Below, one piece after another: positions 1-8,837 of a stretch of DNA of 64,000 nucleotides; within the stretch, counting starts at the first letter, position 1; every line of letters starts with the position of its first letter. The notes beneath the pieces were generated by a model. That model did no database searches, was not told the origin of the DNA, and saw nothing but the letters and a program-made list of their open reading frames with translations. The DNA comes from Rhizobiaceae bacterium CPCC 101076 (GTDB lineage: Bacteria > Pseudomonadota > Alphaproteobacteria > Rhizobiales > Methylopilaceae). Both the position numbers and the translations under genes were made by a program. The stretch is taken from assembly GCA_003347645.1 (NCBI GenBank), contig QDFX01000003.1, positions 124,001-188,000 on the forward strand, in the 5' to 3' direction.

Positions 1-669
1 GGCTATTCGGTCCATGCACTGACCGCCAGCGGCGCGGTGCTGGGATTTCTCGCCCTTCTGGCCGCGATCGACCATCGCTTCGTCGAGATGTTCATCTGGC
101 TCGGCATCGCGCTTTTCGTGGATGGGATCGACGGAACATTCGCCCGCAGGGCCAATGTGAAGGAAACGGCCATCGCGATCTCGGGCGATACTCTCGACCT
201 CGTGGTCGACTACGTCACCTATGTTCTCGTCCCGGCATTGGCGATGTTCCAGGCCGGCCTTTTTCCACTCGGCTGGGGCACGGTCGCGGCCGGGGCGATC
301 TGCCTGACGGCGGCGCTCTATTTCGCCGATGTCCGGATGAAAACCGACGACTGGTATTTTCGCGGTTTCCCGGCCGTCTGGAACCTGTTCGCCTTCTTCG
401 CCTTTCTGCTGAAGCCGGAGCCATGGATCACGTTCGGTCTCGTCATCCTGTTCTCGGGGCTGACATTCGCGCCGATCGCATTCGTTCATCCGATGCGGGT
501 CGTCCGGCTCAAATTGTTGACGCTGCTCATGCTCGGCGCAGGGACGGTGCTCGCTGTCGCGGCGTTGTTCTGGAACCTCGACCCGCCCGGCCCCGTAGTT
601 CTCGGATTGCTGGTCGTTGGAGCGTATTTCCTGCTCTTCGGCCTATTCCGCCCCAAATCGCAGGACTGA
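1..669 (+). CDS. pcs: phosphatidylcholine synthase, 5' end cut by window
   Basis: Integral membrane CDP-alcohol phosphotransferase that joins choline to CDP-diacylglycerol to make phosphatidylcholine in one step. The frame is open from the first base, so the start lies outside; 222 residues are visible. The signature is DG-x2-AR-x12-G-x3-D-x3-D (starting DGTFARRAN), with the 12-residue spacing typical of Pcs rather than the 8 of phosphatidylglycerophosphate synthases. Several hydrophobic spans follow, ending in a short basic tail (RPKSQD). Phosphatidylcholine by this route is common in Hyphomicrobiales, which supports the taxonomic guess. The TerC gene begins 4 bases after the stop, so the two are probably cotranscribed. 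Confidence 0.9.
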   Translation, partial: GYSVHALTASGAVLGFLALLAAIDHRFVEMFIWLGIALFVDGIDGTFARRANVKETAIAISGDTLDLVVDYVTYVLVPALAMFQAGLFPLGWGTVAAGAICLTAALYFADVRMKTDDWYFRGFPAVWNLFAFFAFLLKPEPWITFGLVILFSGLTFAPIAFVHPMRVVRLKLLTLLMLGAGTVLAVAALFWNLDPPGPVVLGLLVVGAYFLLFGLFRPKSQD

Positions 670-673
670 GAAG

Positions 674-1414
674 ATGTTCGATCTCCTGATGTCGCCCGAA
701 GCCTGGGCCGCGCTCGTCACCCTAACCGCGATGGAGATCGTGCTCGGAATCGACAACATCGTCTTCCTTGGGGTGCTCACCTCTCGGCTGCCGGCGGCGA
801 AGGCAAAGCGGGCGCGTCAGATCGGCCTGGCGCTGGCTCTGATCTTCCGGATCGTCCTGCTCAGCGCGCTAGCCTGGCTGATGAAGTCGACCGAACCGCT
901 GTTCGAACTGTTCGGCCAGGGATTCTCGCTTCGCGACATCATCCTGGTCGCAGGTGGCGGCTTCCTGCTGGTGAAGAGCACGCTGGAGATTCACGGCGGC
1001 ATCGAGGGTATGGACGAGGAGCAGCATGGCAAGGTCTCGGAGGCCGCCTTCGGCATGCTGATCCTGCAGATCGTCGCGATTGATGCCGTGTTTTCGATCG
1101 ACTCGATCATCACAGCCATCGGCATGGCACAGCATATCGAGATCATGATCGCGGCCGTCGTCATTGCGATCGCACTGATGTATTTCGCCGCCGGCCCTGT
1201 CACCGATTTCATCTCGAAGCATCCGACGACGCGGATGCTGGCGCTCAGCTTCCTGATGCTGATCGGCGTCGCGCTTGTCGTCGACGGGTTCGGTATCTAT
1301 GTACCGCGCGGATATATCTATTCCGCGATGGCGTTCTCCGCTCTGGTCGAGATGTTGAACGTGATCGCCCGGGGACGCAGGGAGCGCCGGAGGAAGCCAA
1401 AGCCGGCGCGATGA
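674..1414 (+). CDS. TerC-family integral membrane protein
   Basis: 246-residue polytopic protein of the TerC/YkoY superfamily, members of which are linked to metal-ion (often manganese) export or tellurite resistance. The sequence shows the family hallmark MEIVLGIDNIVFLGVL near residue 20 and its internal repeat IVAIDAVFSIDSIITAIGMA, both carrying the membrane-embedded Asp residues, plus about seven hydrophobic segments and a basic C-terminal tail. The ATG at 674 is preferred over an upstream GTG in the same frame because it starts directly at the family N-terminus (MFDLLMSPEAW) and sits just after the pcs stop. The transported ion cannot be told from sequence. Confidence 0.85.
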   Translation: MFDLLMSPEAWAALVTLTAMEIVLGIDNIVFLGVLTSRLPAAKAKRARQIGLALALIFRIVLLSALAWLMKSTEPLFELFGQGFSLRDIILVAGGGFLLVKSTLEIHGGIEGMDEEQHGKVSEAAFGMLILQIVAIDAVFSIDSIITAIGMAQHIEIMIAAVVIAIALMYFAAGPVTDFISKHPTTRMLALSFLMLIGVALVVDGFGIYVPRGYIYSAMAFSALVEMLNVIARGRRERRRKPKPAR

Positions 1415-1422
1415 GGGGAACC

Positions 1423-2394
1423 ATGGTCGAGGCAGTACGTGTTCACAAGTTGGGCGGACCCGAGGTCCTGACTTACGAGACGATCGGGAGCAGACCTCCA
1501 GGACCGAGCGAGATCCGGATCAGGACGACCGCCATCGGCGTAAATTTCATCGATGTCTATTTCCGCACAGGCCTCTACGCATCCGATACGCCGTTCATCG
1601 CCGGCAAGGAAGCGGCTGGCGTCGTCGAGGAAGTGGGGGAGGGTGTCACCGACTTTCGGGTCGGGGATCACGTCGCTTCCGCCACGCTGTCGGGTTCCTA
1701 CGCGACCGAGCTGACTGCGCCGGCCGCCGTCTTCGTGAAAGTACCGGACGGCATTTCGGACGAGACAGCGGCGGCGATGATGCTGAAAGGGATGACCGCG
1801 CGTTATCTCCTGCGCCGCACCTTCAAGGTCGGGCCGGAGCACACGATCCTGTTCCACGCGGCATCTGGCGGCGTCGGTTCGATCGCCACGCAATGGGCCA
1901 AGCATCTCGGCGCGACGGTGATCGGAACCGTCGGTTCAGAGGAGAAGGCGAAGCTGGCAAAAAAGAACGGCGTCGACCACACGATCCTCTATCGCACTGA
2001 GGACTTCGTGCAGCGCGTCGCCGAGATAACTGGCGGAGCGAAGTGCGACGTCGTTTATGACTCGGTCGGCCAGCAGACCTGGAAAGGGTCTCTCGATTGC
2101 CTGAAGCCGCTCGGCCTGTATGTGCTGTTCGGCAATTCCTCCGGCGCGGTGACCGACTTCAATCCCTCGCTTCTCGCGCAGAAGGGATCCCTGTTCATGA
2201 CCCGGCCGACTTTGTTCGGCTACACCGCGAAGCGTGAAGACCTGATCGAAACGGCGAACGATCTGTTCGACGTTGTGAAGAGCGGCGCGGTCGAGATCCC
2301 GATCGGAGCGCGCTTCGCCCTGAAGGATGCCGCGGATGCCCATCGTGCGCTGGAGAGCCGCGGAACGACCGGCTCGACGATCCTAATCCCCTGA
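1423..2394 (+). CDS. NADPH:quinone oxidoreductase, zinc-independent MDR family
   Basis: 323-residue medium-chain dehydrogenase/reductase of the quinone oxidoreductase (QorA) class, which reduces quinones with NADPH in the cytoplasm. It has an N-terminal GroES-like domain with the family stretch GVNFIDVYFRTGLY and a Rossmann domain with SGGVGSIATQWAKHLGA, and lacks the Cys/His zinc ligands of alcohol dehydrogenases. The ATG at 1423 is preferred because AGGGGA lies just upstream; an in-frame ATG at 1411 overlapping the terC stop is the alternative. It is probably the last gene of the pcs-terC unit, since a strong hairpin follows immediately. Confidence 0.88.
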   Translation: MVEAVRVHKLGGPEVLTYETIGSRPPGPSEIRIRTTAIGVNFIDVYFRTGLYASDTPFIAGKEAAGVVEEVGEGVTDFRVGDHVASATLSGSYATELTAPAAVFVKVPDGISDETAAAMMLKGMTARYLLRRTFKVGPEHTILFHAASGGVGSIATQWAKHLGATVIGTVGSEEKAKLAKKNGVDHTILYRTEDFVQRVAEITGGAKCDVVYDSVGQQTWKGSLDCLKPLGLYVLFGNSSGAVTDFNPSLLAQKGSLFMTRPTLFGYTAKREDLIETANDLFDVVKSGAVEIPIGARFALKDAADAHRALESRGTTGSTILIP

Positions 2395-2400
2395 ATGAGC

Positions 2401-2429
2401 AAGGGCCCGCCTCGTCGAGGCGGGCCCTT
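2401..2429. terminator. bidirectional rho-independent terminator
   Basis: Perfect 13-base inverted repeat AAGGGCCCGCCTC with a 3-base loop and complementary arm ending CTT, flanked by A-rich and T-rich bases. It lies between the quinone oxidoreductase and the convergent DUF892 gene and can serve both. Confidence 0.85.
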
Positions 2430-2471
2430 CTTCGCCTTGGCGGGCCGAAGCCAGCCGGTCGGCGGCTACCG

Positions 2472-2960
2472 TCAGGCGGCCTTCTGGTTGAGGCCGCTGA
2501 GTGCGATCTTGGAGAGAAGCTGGTCGGTCTTCTTCTCTTCCACGAGCGTCTGTTCGAGAAGTCTGGACGCGTCCTTCATGCCGAGCTGGTTGGCCCAGGC
2601 GACGAGCGTGCCGTAGCGCGAAATCTCGTAATGCTCGACTGCTTGCGCATCGGAGAGAAGGGCTGCGTCGAGGACCTGCTTGTCCTCGATCTCTTCCATC
2701 GCTTCCTTGCTCTCCTCGACGAGGCCTTCCATCGCCGCGCAGGGCTTGCCCTGGGCGCGCTTGCCGAGCATTTCGAAGACCTGTTCGAGACGTTCGACCT
2801 GACCCTCGGTTTCGGTGCGATGCGTCTCGAAGGCATCCTTGAGCTGCGGCGTCGCGGCCTTTTTTGCCATTTTCGGCAATGCCCTAAGCACTTGCTTCTC
2901 GGCGTGGTAGACATCCTTCAGTGTGTGGAGGAACAGGTCCTCCATCGTCTTGACGGCCAT
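2472..2960 (-). CDS. YciF/DUF892 ferritin-like protein
   Basis: 162-residue all-helical protein of the DUF892 (YciF) family, a ferritin-like four-helix fold associated with stress responses. Evidence is the N-terminus MAVKTMEDLFLHTLKDVYHA, the acidic/His pattern HAEKQ and HYEISRYGTL that supplies the putative di-metal ligands, and the C-terminal LLEQTLVEEKKTDQLL helix. The start at 2960 is chosen over a 23-residue upstream extension because the family begins here and GGAG lies 7 bases before it. Enzymatic function is unproven for the family. Confidence 0.85.
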   Translation of the reverse strand: MAVKTMEDLFLHTLKDVYHAEKQVLRALPKMAKKAATPQLKDAFETHRTETEGQVERLEQVFEMLGKRAQGKPCAAMEGLVEESKEAMEEIEDKQVLDAALLSDAQAVEHYEISRYGTLVAWANQLGMKDASRLLEQTLVEEKKTDQLLSKIALSGLNQKAA

Positions 2961-3053
2961 TGGCGTTCTCCGCGTTTGATCCCAGCCCGAGAACGTGCCG
3001 GGCTGTCCGGAGTTCCGGCCGATCAACAACGAAGAGAATAAATGCCGCGCGGC

Positions 3054-4088
3054 TCAGCCGCCGGTAACGGACATGTGGCGCGAAACGGCCGGGCGCTTGT
3101 GCTGCCGGTCGATTACGAAATCATGGCCCTTCGGCTTGCGCGCGATGCCAGCCTCGATGGCTGCGTGAAGGGCTTCATCGCTCTCGGACGCGCGAAGCGG
3201 CAGGCGAAGATCGGCGGCGTCTTCCTGGCCGAGGCACATGAAGAGAGTGCCCGTGCAGGTCACCCTGACGCGATTGCAGCTTTCGCAGAAATTGTGGGTG
3301 AGGGGAGTGATGAAGCCCAGGCGGCCGCCGGTTTCGGCCACCCGCACATAGCGGGCTGGGCCCCCGGTCCGATCCGGAAGATCGGTCAGCGTGTAATGGC
3401 GTTCGAGCCGGGCACGGACCGTCGATAGCGGCAAATACTGATCGGTTCGATCGCCGTCGATATCGCCGAGCGGCATGGTCTCGATCAGAGTTAGGTCCAT
3501 ACCGAAGCCGTGCGCCCATTCGAGCATGCGCTCGAGCTCGTCCTCGTTGCCGTCCTTCAGGGCGACGGCGTTGATCTTGACCTTGAGGCCGGCCGAACGG
3601 GCGGCGGAGATGCCGTCCAGAACCTGGGCGAGATCGCCGCGACGCGTGATGGCGCGGAACTTCACCGGATCGAGCGTGTCGACGGATACGTTGATGCGCT
3701 TCACGCCTGCTGCCGCCAATTCCGCGGCATAGCGCGCGAGCTGCGTGCCGTTGGTGGTGAGCGTCAACTCCTCGAGCGCGCCGGACTCCAGATGCCGGGA
3801 CAGACTGCGGATCAGCGTCATCAGATCGCGACGGACGAGCGGCTCGCCGCCGGTGAGACGGAGTTTGCGGACGCCGCGCGCGATGAACGCCGAGCAAAGA
3901 CGGTCCAGTTCTTCCAGCGTCAGCAGATCGCGCTTCGGCAGGAAAGTCATGTCCTCCGCCATGCAGTACACGCAGCGGAGGTCGCAACGGTCCGTCACCG
4001 AAACCCGCAGGTAGGTGATCTCGCGGTGGAACGGGTCGATCAGCGGGCTATAGCGCGCGGTTTCGCCGGGGGTGGAGAGCGCTGTCAT
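3054..4088 (-). CDS. moaA: GTP 3',8-cyclase MoaA
   Basis: Radical SAM enzyme catalysing the first step of molybdopterin synthesis, rearranging GTP to 3',8-cyclo-GTP before MoaC. The radical SAM cluster CDLRCVYC lies at residues 35-42, followed by the SAM-binding [12 protein letters not shown]. The C-terminal substrate-side [4Fe-4S] ligands are in [13 protein letters not shown]...MC, and the protein ends in the Gly-Gly tail (SVTGG) MoaA needs for catalysis. The 344-residue length is typical. It stands alone, not next to moaC or moaD, but serves the molybdo/tungsto-enzymes encoded elsewhere in this window (xanthine dehydrogenase and two formate dehydrogenases). Confidence 0.96.
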   Translation of the reverse strand: MTALSTPGETARYSPLIDPFHREITYLRVSVTDRCDLRCVYCMAEDMTFLPKRDLLTLEELDRLCSAFIARGVRKLRLTGGEPLVRRDLMTLIRSLSRHLESGALEELTLTTNGTQLARYAAELAAAGVKRINVSVDTLDPVKFRAITRRGDLAQVLDGISAARSAGLKVKINAVALKDGNEDELERMLEWAHGFGMDLTLIETMPLGDIDGDRTDQYLPLSTVRARLERHYTLTDLPDRTGGPARYVRVAETGGRLGFITPLTHNFCESCNRVRVTCTGTLFMCLGQEDAADLRLPLRASESDEALHAAIEAGIARKPKGHDFVIDRQHKRPAVSRHMSVTGG

Positions 4089-4394
4089 ATGAGGGATGTA
4101 TGGTGGATTTCTTCGCCTTGCAATCGGTGCTTTCTATCCCGCCATTCTGTCTTTCATTCAGGCGCTCGAAATCAGCAAAATTTGGGGTGGAACAGACGCG
4201 AAAAGATGCGCAACGAAAGTATAAGGAGCACGGGGAGGGCTCCGTCAAATGGGACCCAATCTGGCCCCATCATGTGTCGTCATTTTCGTAAGTGGCTAAA
4301 AACAAACAATAAATCCGGTCGCCGGACCGTCACACGAGGTTCATCCGAGGCCAGTAACTGCTTGCGCCGGACACTGCCCTTAAGGAGAACCACA
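4089..4394. other. intergenic promoter region between moaA and an ABC importer operon
   Basis: 306-base gene-free spacer between divergent genes, AT-richer than its surroundings near 4100-4210 and 4290-4320. I see no recognisable riboswitch or RNA. The only clear element is the ribosome binding site AAGGAG at 4382-4387 for the downstream binding protein. Promoters for both directions must lie here. Confidence 0.5.
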
Positions 4395-5498
4395 GTGACC
4401 TCCAAGCTTTCTCGACTGCTTTCCATTTCTGCCGCCCTGGTGATGGCGTCCTCGACGATCGTCGCCGCCGAGCCGAGCGCTGAACTCATCGCCGCCGCCA
4501 AGAAGGAAGGCACGCTCACCACGATCGCCCTTCCGCACAATTGGTGCGGCTATGCAGAGGTGATCTCCACCTTCAAGGCGAAGTACGGCCTCGAAGTAAA
4601 CGAGCTCAACCCGGATGCGGGTTCGGGCGACGAGATCGAAGCGATCAAGGCGAACAAGGGCAATACGGGCCCGCAGGCTCCCGACGTTATCGACGTCGGT
4701 CTCTCCTTCGGCCCGTCGGCCAAGAAAGAAGGCCTGCTGCAGCCGTACAAGGTGTCGACCTGGGCCTCGATGCCGGACAGCGCCAAGGATCCGGAAGGCT
4801 ATTGGTACGGCGACTATTACGGCGTTCTGTCGTTCGTCGTGAACACGGACATCGTCAAGAACGTCCCGAAGGACTGGGCCGATCTGAAGAAGTCCGAGTT
4901 CGCCAACAGTGTGTCGCTCGCCGGTGACCCGCGCGCCTCGAACCAGGCCGTCCAGGCTGTCTACGCCGCCGGCGTGGCGGCTGGTGAAATGGACGCGGCA
5001 AAGATCGGCGAAGCCGGTCTCAAGTATTTCGCCGAACTCAACAACGCCGGCAATCTCGTTCCGGTCATCGGCAAGTCGGCCTCGCTCGCCCAGGGCTCGA
5101 CCCCCATCGTCGTCGCCTGGGACTATAACGGCCTCTCCTGGAAGGACAGCTTGAAGGGCAATCCGCCGGTCGAAGTCGTCGTCCCGCAGTCGGGCGTCGT
5201 CGCCGGCGTCTACGTCCAGGCGATCTCTGCCTATGCGCCGCATCCGAACGCCGCCAAGCTTTGGATGGAGCATCTGTACTCGGACGAGGGACAGATCCTG
5301 TGGCTCAAGGGCTATTGCCACCCGATCCGCTTCAACGACCTCGCCAAGAACGGCAAGGTGCCGAAGGAGCTCCTCGACAAGCTGCCGCCGGCCAACCTCT
5401 ACGCCAAGGCCGTGTTCCCGACGCTCGAGGAACAGGACAAGGGCAAGACGGCGATCACCACGAAGTGGGACAGCACCGTCGGCGCCAACGTCAAGTAA
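4395..5498 (+). CDS. ABC transporter periplasmic substrate-binding protein
   Basis: 367-residue exported solute-binding protein of the extracellular family 1 / iron-polyamine type. Residues 1-25 form a signal peptide with a hydrophobic core and a VAA cleavage motif. The GTG start at 4395 is set by AAGGAG 7 bases upstream and by the signal peptide; the open frame extends far upstream over moaA but that extension is not coding. Later segments such as GYWYGDYYGVLSFVVNTD and PVVVAWDY-like strands match the two-lobe fold. Ligand is not deducible: polyamine, ferric iron, phosphonate or an organic compound are all possible. First gene of a binding protein-permease-permease-ATPase operon. Confidence 0.85.
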   Translation: MTSKLSRLLSISAALVMASSTIVAAEPSAELIAAAKKEGTLTTIALPHNWCGYAEVISTFKAKYGLEVNELNPDAGSGDEIEAIKANKGNTGPQAPDVIDVGLSFGPSAKKEGLLQPYKVSTWASMPDSAKDPEGYWYGDYYGVLSFVVNTDIVKNVPKDWADLKKSEFANSVSLAGDPRASNQAVQAVYAAGVAAGEMDAAKIGEAGLKYFAELNNAGNLVPVIGKSASLAQGSTPIVVAWDYNGLSWKDSLKGNPPVEVVVPQSGVVAGVYVQAISAYAPHPNAAKLWMEHLYSDEGQILWLKGYCHPIRFNDLAKNGKVPKELLDKLPPANLYAKAVFPTLEEQDKGKTAITTKWDSTVGANVK

Positions 5499-5508
5499 GC
5501 TCGATCAA

Positions 5509-5541
5509 GGCCTCTCCGCCCAACGCGGAGAGGCCATTTTT
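5509..5541 (+). terminator. intra-operon hairpin with T-tract (attenuator)
   Basis: GGCCTCTCCGC and its exact complement are separated by CCAAC and followed by ATTTTT. It lies between the binding-protein gene and the first permease gene, a common arrangement that keeps binding-protein mRNA more abundant than the membrane components. Confidence 0.75.
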
Positions 5542-5561
5542 GACGTCCGGAATATCCCAGC

Positions 5562-6455
5562 ATGACCGCCGTTTCTGCTCCCGCAGCCAGCACAGCACCA
5601 TTGATCAAAAAGGACACGGTTATCGACTGGCTGGGCATGGCGCCCTTCATCATCTTCTCGCTGCTCTTCCTGATCATTCCGACGCTCTACCTCGTCACCG
5701 GCGCGTTCTTCACGCCCGAGGGAGAGTTCACCTTCCAGAACATCGCCGATCTGTTCACGCCCTCGATCATGAGCGCGTACTGGATCAGCATCAAAGTATC
5801 GCTCGCCTCCTCGCTCGGCGGAGCGCTGATTGGCTTCTTCCTGGCCTGGGCGGTGGTGCTCGGCGGCCTGCCGAACTGGGTGCGGTCGACGCTGCTGACC
5901 TTCTCCGGCGTCGCCTCAAACTTCGCTGGCGTGCCGCTCGCCTTCGCCTTCCTCGCCACGCTCGGCCGCACGGGCCTCGTCACGATCTTCCTGCGCGGCT
6001 GGTTCGGCTTCAGCCTCTACGGCACCGGCTTCAACCTGCTGAGCTTCTTCGGCCTGACCATCACCTACATGTACTTCCAGATCCCGCTGATGGTCCTGAT
6101 CCTGACGCCTGCGCTGGACGGCATGAAGAAGGAATGGCGGGAGGCGTCTGAAATCCTCGGAGCGACCAACTTCCAGTACTGGACCATGGTCGCGTTCCCC
6201 ATCCTGTGGCCGAGCCTGCTCGGTACGACGCTGCTGCTCTTCGCGAACGCATTCGGCGCCATCGCCACCGCCTATGCGCTGACCGGCAGCTCGCTGAACA
6301 TCGTGCCGATCCTGCTCTACGCGCAGATCCGCGGTGACGTCCTGCACAATCCGAACCTCGGCTACGCGATCGCTCTCGGCATGATCGTCATCACCGGCGT
6401 GTCGAACGTCCTCTATCTCATGCTGCGCATGCGCGCCGAACGGTGGCAGAAATGA
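5562..6455 (+). CDS. ABC transporter permease (first)
   Basis: 297-residue inner-membrane permease with about six membrane spans. The cytoplasmic EAA loop that docks the ATPase is visible as EWREASEILGATNFQYW, followed by the conserved hydrophobic run PILWPSLLGTTLLLF. This is the PotB/FbpB-like class of permease. Translation is coupled to the next permease through an ATGA overlap. The substrate is as uncertain as for its binding protein. Confidence 0.88.
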   Translation: MTAVSAPAASTAPLIKKDTVIDWLGMAPFIIFSLLFLIIPTLYLVTGAFFTPEGEFTFQNIADLFTPSIMSAYWISIKVSLASSLGGALIGFFLAWAVVLGGLPNWVRSTLLTFSGVASNFAGVPLAFAFLATLGRTGLVTIFLRGWFGFSLYGTGFNLLSFFGLTITYMYFQIPLMVLILTPALDGMKKEWREASEILGATNFQYWTMVAFPILWPSLLGTTLLLFANAFGAIATAYALTGSSLNIVPILLYAQIRGDVLHNPNLGYAIALGMIVITGVSNVLYLMLRMRAERWQK

Positions 6456-7237
6456 AGGGCTCACGTATCGGCGCCTGGATCGCCGTCATCGTCGGCGCGA
6501 GCTATTTCATCATCCCGCTGCTCGGCACGCTGGAGTTCTCGCTGCGCATGCGGCGTGGCGTATACAGTATCGACGCCTACGCGTCGGTCTTCACCGATCC
6601 GCAGTTCCGCGCGACCTTCGGCTATTCCATGCTGATGGCGCTGCTGACCATCGTGTTCGGCATGCTGCTCGTCGTGCCGACCGCCTATTGGGTTCGGCTG
6701 CGCGTGCCGAGGATGCGGCCGATCGTCGAGTTCATCACGCTGCTGCCGCTGGTCATCCCGGCGATCGTGATCGTGTTCGGCTATCTCAGGATGTACAATT
6801 CCTCGTCCGTCCTACCGCTGACCGGCAATGCGATGGGCACGAACATCCTGCTCGTCTTCTCCTACATCACTCTGTCCTTGCCCTACGTGTACAGGGCGGT
6901 CGACACCGCCATGCGAGCGATCGACGTCCGTGTGCTGACCGAGGCCGCGGAGAGCCTCGGCGCCAGTTGGACGACGATCATGTTCAAATGCATTTTCCCG
7001 AACGTGATGAGCGGCGTTCTCTCGGGCGCCTTCATCACGCTGGCGATCGTCATGGGCGAATTCACCATGGCCGCTCTGCTCAACCGTCCGGCGTTCGGTC
7101 CGTATCTCCAGCTCGTCGGCGCCAACAAGGCCTACGAGCCGTCGGCGCTCGCCGTGATCGCCTTCACGATCACCTGGCTCAGCATGGGTCTTCTCAATCT
7201 CATCTCGGGTGCCCGCAGGGGCGCCCCGGCAAGGTAA
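6452..7237 (+). CDS. ABC transporter permease (second)
   Basis: 261-residue partner permease of the PotC class with six predicted membrane spans. The EAA loop reads LTEAAESLGASWTTIMFKCIFPN. The ATG at 6452 overlaps the previous stop as ATGA, which favours it over the in-frame GTG three codons upstream. It would form the membrane heterodimer with the preceding permease. Confidence 0.87.
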   Translation: MKGSRIGAWIAVIVGASYFIIPLLGTLEFSLRMRRGVYSIDAYASVFTDPQFRATFGYSMLMALLTIVFGMLLVVPTAYWVRLRVPRMRPIVEFITLLPLVIPAIVIVFGYLRMYNSSSVLPLTGNAMGTNILLVFSYITLSLPYVYRAVDTAMRAIDVRVLTEAAESLGASWTTIMFKCIFPNVMSGVLSGAFITLAIVMGEFTMAALLNRPAFGPYLQLVGANKAYEPSALAVIAFTITWLSMGLLNLISGARRGAPAR

Positions 7238-7243
7238 CCGGCC

Positions 7244-8305
7244 ATGTCCTTTCTCGCGCTCAACAACATCCAGAAGTCGTTCGGTCCGGTTCAGGTCGTC
7301 CAGAACTTCAACATGAACATCGAGAAGGGGGAGTTTATCTCCTTCCTCGGCCCATCCGGCTGCGGCAAGACCACGGTTCTGAGGATGATCGCGGGCTTCG
7401 AGACGCCAACTGGCGGCACGCTTTACATCAACGGCAAGGACCAGCGTCCGCTGAAGCCGAACCAGCGCAATATCGGCATGGTGTTCCAGGCTTACGCGCT
7501 GTTTCCGAACATGACCGTCTACGACAACGTCGCCTTCGGCATGAAGGTGGCGGGCGCTCCGAAGGCCGAGACGGATAGCCGCGTCAAGGAGATGCTCGGT
7601 CTCATCAAACTAGACCATCTGGCCGATCGCTATCCCTACCAGATGTCGGGCGGACAGCAGCAGCGCGTGGCTCTTGCCCGCGCGCTCGCGGTCAAACCGC
7701 AGGTGCTCCTTCTCGACGAGCCGCTGTCGGCGCTCGATGCCAAGATCCGCGTGTCGCTGCGTGAGGAAATCCGCGCGATCCAGCGTCAACTCGGGATCAC
7801 CACCGTCTTCGTCACTCACGACCAGGAAGAGGCGCTGTCGATTTCCGACCGCATCGTGGTGATGAATGCCGGCAAGGCCGACCAGATTGGCACCCCGTTC
7901 GAGATCTACAACACGCCAGCGACCCGCTTCGTCGCGTCCTTCGTCGGCACGCTGAACCTGATCGAGGCCGAGGTCATCGATCCGGCGTCGAACTGCATCC
8001 GCATCGGCGATCAGGACATCACGCTCAAGCAGTCGCTCGCGAGCTACAATGGCGGCGACAAGGTTTCCCTTGCGCTTCGTCCAGAGGCCGGTTCGCTGTC
8101 CGAGGGGATCAAAAGCGATACGGCACTGACCGGACAGGTGGTGTCCGCTCACTTCCTGGGCTCGGTCATCCGCACCCGCATGGATGTTGGCGGTAACGTC
8201 ATCTCGTTCGATATGTTCAACAGCCCGGGCGTGACGCCTCCGGTTGCCGGAGAGACTGTGACACTTCGCTTCATGGCCGCGGACCTGCTCGTGATCCGCG
8301 ACTGA
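7244..8305 (+). CDS. ABC transporter ATP-binding protein
   Basis: 353-residue ATPase of the PotA/FbpC type energising the preceding permeases. Walker A is GPSGCGKTT near residue 37, the signature is MSGGQQQRVALARA, Walker B is VLLLDEP, and the H-loop is VFVTHDQEEAL. The last 110 residues form a TOBE-like regulatory domain (NLIEAEVIDPASN onward). It ends the operon: the convergent PilZ gene stops 3 bases away. Confidence 0.93.
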   Translation: MSFLALNNIQKSFGPVQVVQNFNMNIEKGEFISFLGPSGCGKTTVLRMIAGFETPTGGTLYINGKDQRPLKPNQRNIGMVFQAYALFPNMTVYDNVAFGMKVAGAPKAETDSRVKEMLGLIKLDHLADRYPYQMSGGQQQRVALARALAVKPQVLLLDEPLSALDAKIRVSLREEIRAIQRQLGITTVFVTHDQEEALSISDRIVVMNAGKADQIGTPFEIYNTPATRFVASFVGTLNLIEAEVIDPASNCIRIGDQDITLKQSLASYNGGDKVSLALRPEAGSLSEGIKSDTALTGQVVSAHFLGSVIRTRMDVGGNVISFDMFNSPGVTPPVAGETVTLRFMAADLLVIRD

Positions 8306-8308
8306 GGA

Positions 8309-8647
8309 TCAGGGCAGGGCGATCAAAGCGTGGCTCGGGACCGGCGAGACGTCGATGACGTCCGCAGGATCGGTCATCGGCGCCGCCTCGAACTTGATGC
8401 CGGCCATGTCCTCGTTCTGCCAGGTCAGCGAGCAGAGACGACGCACCGGCAGATTGCCTTCGATATCGAGGACGAATTGCGGGGGCAGCCTCACCGGTCG
8501 CAGGAGCTGCACCAGCGCACCCTCCTGCGAAACATCACGCACCACGCATCCCAGTGGCCGGGCCCTCGGTACGCGGAGATTGGCCTCGATGGAAATCGGA
8601 ACCCGCTCGTAACGCCGTCTCTGCGGTTGTTCGACCGCGCCTGCCAT
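8309..8647 (-). CDS. PilZ-domain protein
   Basis: 112-residue single-domain PilZ protein, a likely cyclic-di-GMP receptor. The two binding elements are present: the arginine motif RRRYERVPI near the N-terminus and DVSQEGALV about 30 residues later. An in-frame ATG at 8656 would add three residues but has GGGG directly against it, so the ATG at 8647 is preferred. It has no neighbour naming its target; a diguanylate cyclase with an intact active site is encoded 1.5 kb away. Confidence 0.82.
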   Translation of the reverse strand: MAGAVEQPQRRRYERVPISIEANLRVPRARPLGCVVRDVSQEGALVQLLRPVRLPPQFVLDIEGNLPVRRLCSLTWQNEDMAGIKFEAAPMTDPADVIDVSPVPSHALIALP

Positions 8648-8802
8648 GTGCCCCATCCCCGCACTGGTTTCGTGCGAACAAAGCGGGCAGAGATGTCATT
8701 GTCGAGAGTGTTTTGGGTACTCGGAAAGGCGTTGGTGAACGGCCGGTTTAGGGACTCGCCCGAATTTCTTCAGTTCCCTCGAAGACGGATTGAAGCCATG
8801 CC

Positions 8803-8829
8803 GAAATCGAAGGCCAGGGCCTCGATTTC
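8803..8829. terminator. possible terminator hairpin
   Basis: Inverted repeat GAAATCGA(A)GGCC / GGCCTCGATTTC with one bulged base lies just beyond the stop of the acyltransferase gene on the minus strand. There is no T-tract, so efficient intrinsic termination is uncertain. Confidence 0.4.
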
Positions 8830-8837
8830 ATCGCCGG

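Noticed and set aside
3510-4394. Plus-strand extension of the ABC binding-protein frame back across moaA
   Set aside because: It overlaps moaA antisense and lacks domains; the signal peptide and AAGGAG define the start at 4395.
4089-4394. Molybdenum-cofactor riboswitch upstream of moaA or the ABC operon
   Set aside because: I could not find the conserved stems or sequence core by eye; only short unrelated dyads are present.
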